Source: Actinomycetota bacterium (GTDB taxonomy: Bacteria; Actinomycetota; Thermoleophilia; Gaiellales; Gaiellaceae). From it: 18,438 nucleotides of DNA. The stretch's first letter is position 1. Every line of letters begins with the position of its first letter. Below the pieces are notes generated by a model. The model searched no databases and was not told where the DNA came from. It saw only the letters and a program-made list of their open reading frames with translations. The position numbers were made by a program, and so were the translations under genes. Shown one piece after another: positions 1 to 6,793 of the stretch. The stretch lies in the NCBI GenBank assembly GCA_013697465.1, contig JACCWU010000276.1, forward strand, positions 1 to 18,438, in the 5' to 3' direction.

Positions 1-228
1 AACAAGAAGAACGCGTTCGGCAAGTGTGTCTCGGGCAAGGCCAAGGAGCTCGAGGAGGAGCACGAGGCCGATGAGCAGGCGGAGCTCAATGCGGCGAAGA
101 AGTGCAAGGCGGAGCTCGCCTCACTCGGTGTCACTGCGTTCAACGCGAAGCACGGCACGAACAAGAACAAGAAGAACGCGTTCGGCAAGTGCGTCTCGAA
201 GAATGCGAAGCCGGCTCCCGCACCGTGA
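1..228 (+). CDS. C-terminal fragment of Lys/Cys-rich repeat protein, function unknown
   Basis: The frame is open from the first base of the window and ends at TGA 226-228, giving 75 residues of a protein whose start lies outside. The fragment is rich in Lys, Ala and Glu. It contains the segment NKKNAFGKCVS twice, at fragment residues 1-11 and 56-66, so the repeat period is 55 residues (165 bp). The two DNA copies of 33 nt differ at one base. Between them lies a charged, probably helical stretch with one further Cys, and the tail is Pro/Ala-rich. I do not recognise a named family. Similar Lys-rich FGKCVS-type repeats occur, from memory, in hypothetical actinobacterial proteins that may be exported, but no signal peptide can be seen here. 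Strong repeat conservation in frame supports coding. Confidence 0.6.
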   Translation, partial: NKKNAFGKCVSGKAKELEEEHEADEQAELNAAKKCKAELASLGVTAFNAKHGTNKNKKNAFGKCVSKNAKPAPAP

Positions 229-254
229 GCTGACTGATTTCGAGACGGGGGACC

Positions 255-269
255 CCGCCGTTGCGGCGG
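255..269. repeat. Small GC hairpin after the repeat-protein gene
   Basis: CCGCCG at 255-260 pairs with CGGCGG at 264-269 around a 3-nt loop. It lies 26 bp after the stop codon of the left-edge gene. No T-tract follows, so a terminator role is uncertain. Confidence 0.3.
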
Positions 270-281
270 AATGGGGGAAGG

Positions 282-309
282 GACGAAGGAGGCTCCGGCC
301 TCCTTCGTC
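282..309. terminator. Perfect 12-bp hairpin between convergent genes
   Basis: GACGAAGGAGGC (282-293) and GCCTCCTTCGTC (298-309) form a perfect 12-bp stem with a TCCG tetraloop. It lies between the + strand repeat-protein gene and the - strand histidine kinase gene, where a bidirectional terminator is expected. Neither side has a clear T-run, so it would be an atypical, GC-type intrinsic terminator or an mRNA 3'-end stabiliser. Confidence 0.5.
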
Positions 310-319
310 GCTGTAGGGG

Positions 320-353
320 TGGTCGCGACGTCCACACGGGAACGTCGCGACCA
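320..353 (-). terminator. Perfect 12-bp hairpin immediately after the kinase stop codon
   Basis: Arms at 320-331 and 342-353 (core GGTCGCGACGT / ACGTCGCGACC) pair perfectly across a 10-nt loop. The stem begins one base past the kinase stop codon (TAG, 355-357), at the end of the whole pilus operon. No U-tract follows on the - strand. The position fits a transcript end, possibly together with the hairpin at 282-309. Confidence 0.5.
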
Positions 354-354
354 T

Positions 355-1800
355 CTACGCGAGCGGTTCCCAGCGCGGAAGCGTGAACTTGAGCAGTGTC
401 GGGCCGCCCGGGCTGCTCTCGATCTGGAACGTGCCGCCGAGCATGCGCACGCGCTCGCCCATCCCGACGAGCCCGAGGCGCCCACGCTGTGCGGCCTTGG
501 CCAGGGCACGCTCCACCTCGAAGCCCATGCCGTCATCGGTGATCTGCACCTCGATTGCGCTCCGCCGCGCCCGCACGCGGATTTCGACCGACGACGCGCC
601 GGCATGCTCGCGTACGTTCGCGAGCGCCTCCTGGATGGCCCGAAAGACCGTGATGCGCTGCGCGGACGACAGCGAGTCCGGGTCGCCGCGTATCTCCAGC
701 GCCGCCTGAATCCCCGCGCGGTCGGCGAACGTGTCCACCTCCCGGTGGAGGATCTCACCGAGCGGACGGCTCAAGACGCTCTTCGTCTCGAGAGAGTGCG
801 CGATCTCTCGGAGGTGCCGGTCGATGTGGACGAGGTGCGCCGTCAAGTCCTCGAAGCGGCCGTACGCGATCTCGCGATGGTCGGCGAGGACGAACGGATA
901 GACCTGCTGCTGGAGCAGGCGGACGTCGGCAGCCAGCGCCAGCACGTCCTGGATCGGCCCGTCGTGAAGATCGAAGCCGAGCCGCATCAGACGCCGCTCG
1001 GAGGCCGCGACGAGCGTTCGCTCGCGCTCGCTCGAGTGCTCCAAGAGCTGCTCACGCTCGAGGATCGATCCCAGGAACGCCGCAGCTTCGGCGAGGAACG
1101 CATCGGCGACGTCGGGCTCGACCGAGCCACAGCGGCCGACGATGGCAGCGTGCGGCTGGCCGAAGCGGGTGACGGCCGCGGATCGAAGCTGAGAGCCCCC
1201 AAGGAGCGAAAGGCGCGATCGCCCTCGCAGAACGGCTTTCGCCTCCGCACGAACCCGGCGGCTCGGCTCGGCAGGTCCCCCGAGCGTGAGGACGCACTCC
1301 ATGCCACTCGTCGTTCGTCGCCAGAGGGATGCATCCGCGAGCACGTGCAGCCCGAGAAGCAGGTTGAGCTGGACCTCCACCGCTACGAGCGGCGGAAGCT
1401 CGAGCAGCCTGGGGTGGCCGGCAGCTTGCGTAAAGAGGAGGAATCGGGCCGCGGGGAGGGGGAGGGCACAGGCCTCGGCTACGGCGGCAGCGGCGCCGCG
1501 CACGTCCGCCTCGTCGAGCTCGAGAGCGGCCGCAAGCTCGACGATGGCCGAGCCTGCGTACCAGATCGATGCGAAGTGGTCGCCCACCTCACCCGATCCA
1601 AAGCCGTTGCGAACGGTGCGCGCGCGCAGAAGAACGTCGGCGAGAGCAGGCCACACGTCTTCCGGGCACCCTTCGTGGAAGTACGCATGGAGTCGCTCGA
1701 GCCGCTGCGCCGGCTCACCCGGGGAGGTGCGGCCGGACTCGAGCGCGCGCGTCAGCGGGAGCGGAGCCCCGGACCCGAATGGCGTGCCCGCCTCCGCCAT
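355..1800 (-). CDS. Soluble sensor histidine kinase (HisKA_3 / HATPase_c, NarL-partner type)
   Basis: This 481-residue protein would autophosphorylate on His and normally pass phosphate to a response regulator. The C-terminal half has the HisKA_3 dimerisation box FDLHDGPIQ with H279 as the likely phospho-acceptor. The HATPase_c domain follows, with N box EALANVREHA (391-400), G1 box TDDGMGFE (421-428) and a glycine-rich lid GRLGLVGMGERV (440-451). All key motifs are intact. Residues 1-250 show no membrane segment or signal peptide. Part of about 130-250 could be a GAF-like sensor, but I cannot assign it. ATG at 1798-1800 follows a GAGG about 10 nt upstream. It is the last gene of the - strand pilus run, 76 bp after the DUF192 gene, and could also have its own promoter. 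No full response regulator lies in the window, so its partner is unknown. Confidence 0.93.
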   Translation of the reverse strand: MAEAGTPFGSGAPLPLTRALESGRTSPGEPAQRLERLHAYFHEGCPEDVWPALADVLLRARTVRNGFGSGEVGDHFASIWYAGSAIVELAAALELDEADVRGAAAAVAEACALPLPAARFLLFTQAAGHPRLLELPPLVAVEVQLNLLLGLHVLADASLWRRTTSGMECVLTLGGPAEPSRRVRAEAKAVLRGRSRLSLLGGSQLRSAAVTRFGQPHAAIVGRCGSVEPDVADAFLAEAAAFLGSILEREQLLEHSSERERTLVAASERRLMRLGFDLHDGPIQDVLALAADVRLLQQQVYPFVLADHREIAYGRFEDLTAHLVHIDRHLREIAHSLETKSVLSRPLGEILHREVDTFADRAGIQAALEIRGDPDSLSSAQRITVFRAIQEALANVREHAGASSVEIRVRARRSAIEVQITDDGMGFEVERALAKAAQRGRLGLVGMGERVRMLGGTFQIESSPGGPTLLKFTLPRWEPLA

Positions 1801-1815
1801 CAGTGGCGATCCTCG

Positions 1816-1843
1816 ATCGTATCCCCTCGGACTTCCACGTCAG
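1816..1843 (-). promoter_or_regulatory. Possible internal promoter of the kinase gene
   Basis: On the - strand CTGACG (1838-1843) is followed after 16 nt by TACGAT (1816-1821), four matches each to the -35 and -10 housekeeping consensus. It lies in the 76-bp gap before the kinase and would give a very short leader. A match of this quality can arise by chance. Confidence 0.25.
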
Positions 1844-1876
1844 TTTGCCTTCCGTCTCTCCTATCCCTCGCAGAAT

Positions 1877-2656
1877 CTAGTCGGTTCCTGGCGTCGCCGT
1901 TGCAAAACGCTCGGCCAGAAGACGTTCGATGTCAAGGAGCATTTCCTCCGTCTCGTTCCAGCGATCGAAGACCCGTACGCCGGCTGGGCTGCGACCGCCG
2001 GTGTCGGCGGCGATGACGACGGGCAGCTCGGGACGCTGTACGCGCGCGGCGTTCGCCGTTCGCAGGGCCTGCGCGACCTCCGCTCCGCCGTCGAGCACGG
2101 CGATGTCGACGTCCTCGCCGACGACCGCATCCGGGAGTCGCTCCGGCGTCGTCAGCTCCTCGACCTCCAGATCGCGTCCACTCAGCAGGAACCGGGCGAG
2201 CTTGACGAACCGAGGGTCCCGGCTCGCTACGAGCACGCGTGCACGGGGCTCCGGAACGTCCTCGCTCCACGGCGAGGAGGAGCGATCGGACTTGATCTCG
2301 GCCGCGGTACGCGATGCCCAGGCGACCCTGTCCCCGACCTCGAGGCCTCGTCGCTCGCATTCGCCGGCCGCAAGCTCGACGACCTCGCGCGCCCCCCTGC
2401 ACGAGACGGTGTGCCAAGGTGCGACCTCGCGCTCGATCCTGATGACGACCTGATCGGAGTCGAGGAAGACGACGTCGATCGGGAAGCGCATGAATGCCGT
2501 GTGGACGTTCCACGCCGGTCGAAGGACCATTCCTTCCCCCGGTTGCATCCCGCTCCGGCCGAGGAGTCCTCGCATCCGGCGGTGTGCCCGGTCGGCGACG
2601 ATGCAGCGCTCGCAGACGACCCGGCCGTCCTCCCGGCGGAGCGTCAGCGTGGCCAC
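1877..2656 (-). CDS. DUF192 protein fused to a degenerate receiver-like domain
   Basis: The protein has 259 residues. Residues 1-115 look like a DUF192 domain (PF02643): RMRGLLGR at 27-34, then HTAFMRFPIDVVFLD at 52-66, and a closing VGDRVAW-type strand. The function of DUF192 is not established. Four cysteines (C15, C18, C86, C100) are in this half, with C15/C18 as CERC. After a Ser-rich linker (about 118-135), residues 139-251 resemble a CheY-type alpha/beta receiver: strand VLVAS, strand VDIAVLD with D189 at the phospho-acceptor place, strand LPVVIAA, and a terminal helix. The acidic pair after strand 1 is reduced to D147, and the conserved Thr/Ser and Lys are not evident, so this may be a pseudoreceiver. 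The GTG start (2654-2656) directly follows the TadC stop TAA, which implies translational coupling. No signal peptide is seen, so it is probably cytosolic. Confidence 0.85.
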   Translation of the reverse strand: MATLTLRREDGRVVCERCIVADRAHRRMRGLLGRSGMQPGEGMVLRPAWNVHTAFMRFPIDVVFLDSDQVVIRIEREVAPWHTVSCRGAREVVELAAGECERRGLEVGDRVAWASRTAAEIKSDRSSSPWSEDVPEPRARVLVASRDPRFVKLARFLLSGRDLEVEELTTPERLPDAVVGEDVDIAVLDGGAEVAQALRTANAARVQRPELPVVIAADTGGRSPAGVRVFDRWNETEEMLLDIERLLAERFATATPGTD

Positions 2657-3565
2657 TTACTTGAGCAGGTCGGAGATCTGGATGAAGGCCGGGACGAGGA
2701 GGACGATGAAGATCGCCGGGAAGATGAAGAAGAGAAGCGGGAACAGCATCTTGATCGGCATCTTCTGCGCGCGCTCCTCAGCCGAGGCCTTGCGCCGCTT
2801 CCGCATCTCGGAGGCGAGGTTACGCATCGTCGTCCCCATCGACACGCCGAGCCTCTCGCCCTGCGTGATCGAGCGGACGAAGATCCGCATGTTCGGTGTG
2901 TCCGCTCGCCGTCCGAGGCTGTCGATCGCCTCGCCGACGGAGAGTCCCATGCGCTGCTCTTGCAACGTCAGCCGGAGCTCCTGGCCAAGCGGGTCCTGGA
3001 GGGTCTCGCCTGCGACACGCATCGAGGCCAGGATCCCGAGGCCTGCTTCGATCGTCACGACGAGCAGGTCGATCATGTCCGGGAGCTGGCGATCCATCGT
3101 CGTGAAGCGTTCTGTCCTGCGACGGTTGACGTAGAACATGGGCAGAAACCAGCCGAGACCGCCGGCGGCAACTGCACAGACGATGGTCAGGATCCCCGAT
3201 CCGCCCATCAGCGGCACCATCCAAAGCGTCAGGATGGGGAGGAAGATCGCGAGGATGACCTGGTACCCAAGGAGCTTGCGCGGAGTGGTCCCATACATCC
3301 CGGCGGACACCAGCTTCTGGCGGATCTCGTTCTCGCTGAACCGGCTGAGCCTTCGCGCGGCTGCATCGCCGAGGCGGCCGGCAAGCGAGTCGAGCGGACG
3401 CCGGCCGGGCGCGTCCTCTGCGCCACCGGCCACTTCCGCGACGTACCCGTAGGTACCGATCTGCTCGAGCGTTCCGGTCGAGCTCTGCGACCTGCGCAGG
3501 TTGGCGACGACGATCACCACACCGGCGCCGAGAAGGAGAACTGCTGCGACTGCGATCAGCGTCAT
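2657..3565 (-). CDS. tadC: Tad pilus inner-membrane platform protein TadC (T2SS F family)
   Basis: TadC and TadB form the membrane platform on which the CpaF ATPase drives extrusion of Flp subunits. The 302-residue protein has membrane segments at about 1-22, 100-120, 124-146 and 271-295. The type II secretion F domain (PF00482) spans about 155-290, with the characteristic region LPDMIDLLVVTIEAGLGI (161-178), the helical stretch around EQRMGLSVGEAI (203-214) and ITQGERLGVSM (233-243). Length and layout are usual for TadC. ATG 3563-3565 lies one base after the stop of the preceding vWA-TadB gene, and the DUF192 start follows its own stop without a gap, so all three are probably co-translated. 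The call is secure from fold, membrane pattern and position after tadB. Confidence 0.95.
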   Translation of the reverse strand: MTLIAVAAVLLLGAGVVIVVANLRRSQSSTGTLEQIGTYGYVAEVAGGAEDAPGRRPLDSLAGRLGDAAARRLSRFSENEIRQKLVSAGMYGTTPRKLLGYQVILAIFLPILTLWMVPLMGGSGILTIVCAVAAGGLGWFLPMFYVNRRRTERFTTMDRQLPDMIDLLVVTIEAGLGILASMRVAGETLQDPLGQELRLTLQEQRMGLSVGEAIDSLGRRADTPNMRIFVRSITQGERLGVSMGTTMRNLASEMRKRRKASAEERAQKMPIKMLFPLLFFIFPAIFIVLLVPAFIQISDLLK

Positions 3566-3566
3566 C

Positions 3567-5441
3567 TCACACCACTATCTTCGTGATCTTGTTGAGGATG
3601 TACGTCCCCGTGACGAGTAGGAAGACCCAGAGTACGAGCGACGCCCGGCCCACCCCGGTCTCGAAGAGCGGGTCGAGCCAATCCGGGTTGATGACCAGGA
3701 GGAATCCGACGAGGCAGAGCGGGAGCGCGGTGAGGATCCAGCGCGCAAGGCGGCCCTGGGCGGTGAGAACGGCGACAAGGCGCATGAGCTCCTGGCGTCC
3801 ACGGATGTTCTCGACTACGCGGTCGAGGACCTCGGCGGTGTTGCCACCCGCTTCGCGGGCGAGTCGCGTCACCAGCGCGACCTGCTCGATGTCGGCGCTC
3901 TCCATTCTGCGCGCCATGATCTGAAGCGCCTCGTCGAGAGGAACGCCGAGCTGCTCGTCCTGGAGCACGCGCCGAAACTCGGTCTTCGAGGGTTCTGCTG
4001 CGCCGTTGACCATCACGTTCATGGCGCCGACGAGGCTGTGCCCGGCCCGTAGCGCCCCGGCGAGCACCTCGAGGTTGTCCGGAAGCTGCTCTCCGAAGGC
4101 GGCACGCATCTTGGACACACGGATCGACACGAAGAAGCGTGCCATCACGGGGACAAACAGTCCGACCAGGAGCCCCCCGAGCGACTGCAGCACCAGCGCC
4201 GCCAGAATCGAGACGAGAATCGCGCCGACCACGGCCCAGCCGGCGATCGTCAGAGCGGTCGCGCGGAAACCCGCCAGCTCGACGTCCCGCTCGAAAGACT
4301 GCCACCAGCGATTACCGCCGACTCGGCGCTGGGCCTGCTCGGCCAGCATCGAGGTGACCTCTGCGCGCCGGAGGAGCGACTCCTCCTCGGTGGGGATGTT
4401 CACGTACTGCGCCATCCGGCGCCTCATCGACCGCGAGCGCACGTCGACCGCGGTGAGCACCGCGAACACCAGGAGCACAAGCACCGACAGGACGACGAAC
4501 ACCATCAGCCAAGGGGAGAGAATCGTCTTGTCGACGAACGTCCGGTCGAACGTGCCGCGCGGTTTGACGTCGATCGTCGGCGTCGTGTACTTGGCCGTCG
4601 CCGGTGGGAGTCCGGCCACGCCGGCACTCACGGTTGCGGCGACGTTCGCGGGAAGAAGCGACCGATAGGTGACCAGGTACTCGTTCGAAAGCTGAGCGCT
4701 GATGCCCCTGAAGATCGGCTCGAGGTCTGCCGGCGTGGCGCTCTCGACGTACGTGCCTCCGGTTTGCCGTGCCACACCGCTCAGCGTCTGCGGGTCGTAC
4801 TGCGCCGAGCGCAGCCCGACCGAGATCACGCGTACGTTCGCGTTCGTGAGCGCTTCGAGCGCTTCGGCCTGTGTCGCCTGGACCCCGCGCCGGTGACCGT
4901 CGGAAAGGAGCACCGCGGTCGCGCGTGGAAGCCCCTCCTCCTCGGCCAGCTCGGCGGCCTTGATGAGCGCGTCGTAGATGTGCGTGCCTTCGCTCAGCGC
5001 CGGGGCGCTTGCCACCGCGGCGGCGAGCTCACCCTTGTCCGTCGTGAACTCGGAAAGCACCGTGATCTCGGGGTTGTAGGCGATGACCGCGACCGGCAGC
5101 GCGCCGGCACGCTGGGCCATGAAGGCGCGCGCGGCGGCCATTGCCCCTGCGATCGGAGCTCCGCGCATGCTGTTGGAAGCATCGACGAGCAGGATCGCGC
5201 CGGTGTCGGTTCCCGGCGCCTCGACGGCGAGACCGGTCACCGACCCGCCGTTCTCGGTCAGGAAGAGCTGCCCGGCGTTGAGCGCTCGCCGCTCGGGCAG
5301 CAGGAGGGTGTAGCTCCTATCGGGGAAAGCCGAGCCCGGCGCCTCGCGCAGGGTCGGCGCCGATCCTTGGCTGCCTGCGAGCGGTGACACGACGAGGGCG
5401 GCCAGCGCCGCCCCTGCCGCTGCGAGGGTGACGCGACGCAT
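3567..5441 (-). CDS. tadB: vWA domain-TadB fusion (Tad pilus platform protein)
   Basis: The 624-residue protein joins an exported von Willebrand A domain to TadB. Residues 1-25 are a signal-like hydrophobic segment (MRRVTLAAAG start). The vWA domain covers about 78-255 with a complete MIDAS metal site: D87-x-S89-x-S91, T153 and D181. A membrane helix at about 308-333 follows, then TadB with helices near 397-440, the T2SS F domain (about 445-575; EQLPDNLEVLAGALRAGHSL at 451-470) and terminal helices at about 568-584 and 600-615. The vWA domain should lie outside the membrane, where it could bind a pilus or surface partner. ATG 5439-5441 shares one base with the cpaF stop (TGATG). The same frame stays open upstream to 5903, but that part lies in cpaF in another frame and was excluded. 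Usual TadB proteins of about 300 residues lack the vWA part. Confidence 0.95.
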   Translation of the reverse strand: MRRVTLAAAGAALAALVVSPLAGSQGSAPTLREAPGSAFPDRSYTLLLPERRALNAGQLFLTENGGSVTGLAVEAPGTDTGAILLVDASNSMRGAPIAGAMAAARAFMAQRAGALPVAVIAYNPEITVLSEFTTDKGELAAAVASAPALSEGTHIYDALIKAAELAEEEGLPRATAVLLSDGHRRGVQATQAEALEALTNANVRVISVGLRSAQYDPQTLSGVARQTGGTYVESATPADLEPIFRGISAQLSNEYLVTYRSLLPANVAATVSAGVAGLPPATAKYTTPTIDVKPRGTFDRTFVDKTILSPWLMVFVVLSVLVLLVFAVLTAVDVRSRSMRRRMAQYVNIPTEEESLLRRAEVTSMLAEQAQRRVGGNRWWQSFERDVELAGFRATALTIAGWAVVGAILVSILAALVLQSLGGLLVGLFVPVMARFFVSIRVSKMRAAFGEQLPDNLEVLAGALRAGHSLVGAMNVMVNGAAEPSKTEFRRVLQDEQLGVPLDEALQIMARRMESADIEQVALVTRLAREAGGNTAEVLDRVVENIRGRQELMRLVAVLTAQGRLARWILTALPLCLVGFLLVINPDWLDPLFETGVGRASLVLWVFLLVTGTYILNKITKIVV

Positions 5442-6787
5442 CAGGCGGTCGCGCCTCGTCGCTCGTCGAGAACCGTGACGCGGTCGCCGAACAGGCTCTG
5501 CGGAAGCTCGATGCCGCGCTTTCGGAATTTCTCGAGGAAGACCGGGCGGAGGCCGGTCGGCCGTAGTGCGCCGTTGATCGTGCGGTCCGGCGCTACGGAC
5601 TCGATGTGGAACTCGAAGATGTCCTGGAGCTGGATCACGTCCGACTCCATCCGGAGCACTTCGACGACCTGGGTCACCCGGCGGGATCCGTCCTCGAGCC
5701 GCTCGATCTGGACGAGCAGGTCGAGCGCGGCCGAGACATGCTGGCGGATCGCTCGCAGGGGGAGGTCGAAGCCGGCCATCATCACCATCGTCTCGATTCG
5801 GTGAAGCGCGTCCCGCGGCGAGTTCGCGTGCACCGTGGACAGGGAGCCGTCGTGCCCGGTGTTCATCGCCTGCAGCATGTCGAGCGCCTCGGCGCCTCGA
5901 CACTCGCCGACGATGATCCGATCGGGCCGCATACGGAGCGAGTTGCGGACGAGGTCGCGGATGTGCACCTGGCCCTCGCCCTCGATGTTCGGCGGACGCG
6001 ACTCGAGTCGAAGGACGTGTCGCTGGTTGAGCTGAAGCTCTGCCGCGTCCTCGATCGTGACGATTCGCTCCTGGTTCGGAATCGCGGCCGAGAGCGCGTT
6101 CAGCAGGGTCGTCTTACCGGAGCCCGTACCGCCCGAGATCAGCATGTTCATCTGCGCCTCGATGCAGCGGGACAGGAAGTCGACGGACTCGTCGGAGAGC
6201 GAGCCGATGTTGATCATGTCCTCGAGCGTCAGGCGCCGGCGGCTGAACTTCCTGATCGTCAGCAGCGGGCCCGAGAGCGAAAGGGGAGGGATGACCGCGT
6301 TCACGCGGCTGCCGTCCGGCAGACGGGCGTCGACCATCGGCGAGGCCTCGTCGATGCGCCGGCCGATCTGCGACACGATCTTGTTGATGATCCTGCGCAG
6401 GTGCGACTCGTCGGTGAACCGAACGGTCGTCTCGTACAGCTTTCCGGCACGCTCGATCCAGACGTCGTCGGAGCCGTTGCACATGATCTCGGTGATCGAG
6501 TCGTCGGCGATCAAGCGCTCGAGCGGCCCGTAGCCGAGGATGTCGTCGAGGATCTCGGCGGTCAGCCGATCGCGATCCTCGCGGGCGAGGCCCGGTTCGT
6601 CGTTCAGATGCCGCCTGATGTCGGAGGTAACGCGGTCGCGGAGATCGCCGGGATCGATGGCGATGTTGAAGAGCTGCGGGCCGAGCTCGCTGATGACCGA
6701 CATGTGGACGCGGTTCTTGAGTTCCGCGAACGGCTCCTGCTGTTGTGCCGGCCGTTGGCCGGTCGAGATGCGCTCGTGTAGTTCCAT
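5441..6787 (-). CDS. cpaF: Tad pilus assembly ATPase CpaF/TadA (VirB11-like)
   Basis: This hexameric cytosolic ATPase powers pilin assembly through TadB/TadC. The 448-residue protein has an N-terminal helical region, the domain IMCNGSDDVWIER (101-113), Walker A GGTGSGKT (219-226), Asp box IEDAAEL (245-251), Walker B IIVGECRG (291-298) and His box GHDGSLSTVHANSP (311-324). All catalytic motifs are intact and the length is normal for the family. ATG 6785-6787 has AGGA five bases upstream. The cpaE stop lies 6 bp upstream, and the stop of cpaF shares one base with the start of the vWA-TadB gene, so the genes are tightly coupled. Confidence 0.98.
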   Translation of the reverse strand: MELHERISTGQRPAQQQEPFAELKNRVHMSVISELGPQLFNIAIDPGDLRDRVTSDIRRHLNDEPGLAREDRDRLTAEILDDILGYGPLERLIADDSITEIMCNGSDDVWIERAGKLYETTVRFTDESHLRRIINKIVSQIGRRIDEASPMVDARLPDGSRVNAVIPPLSLSGPLLTIRKFSRRRLTLEDMINIGSLSDESVDFLSRCIEAQMNMLISGGTGSGKTTLLNALSAAIPNQERIVTIEDAAELQLNQRHVLRLESRPPNIEGEGQVHIRDLVRNSLRMRPDRIIVGECRGAEALDMLQAMNTGHDGSLSTVHANSPRDALHRIETMVMMAGFDLPLRAIRQHVSAALDLLVQIERLEDGSRRVTQVVEVLRMESDVIQLQDIFEFHIESVAPDRTINGALRPTGLRPVFLEKFRKRGIELPQSLFGDRVTVLDERRGATA

Positions 6788-6793
6788 CGTTTC

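Noticed and set aside
271..3586. Long + strand ORFs of 581 codons (271-2016) and 766 codons (1286-3586)
   Set aside because: They are antisense to the kinase, DUF192 and tadC genes, whose products have clear motifs. Their products are rich in Arg, Asp, Glu and His with no domain, as expected of antisense frames in GC-rich genes.
5442..5903. Upstream extension of the vWA-TadB frame into cpaF
   Set aside because: This part is in a different frame within the cpaF coding region, and the signal-like start at 5441 has the typical stop-start overlap.
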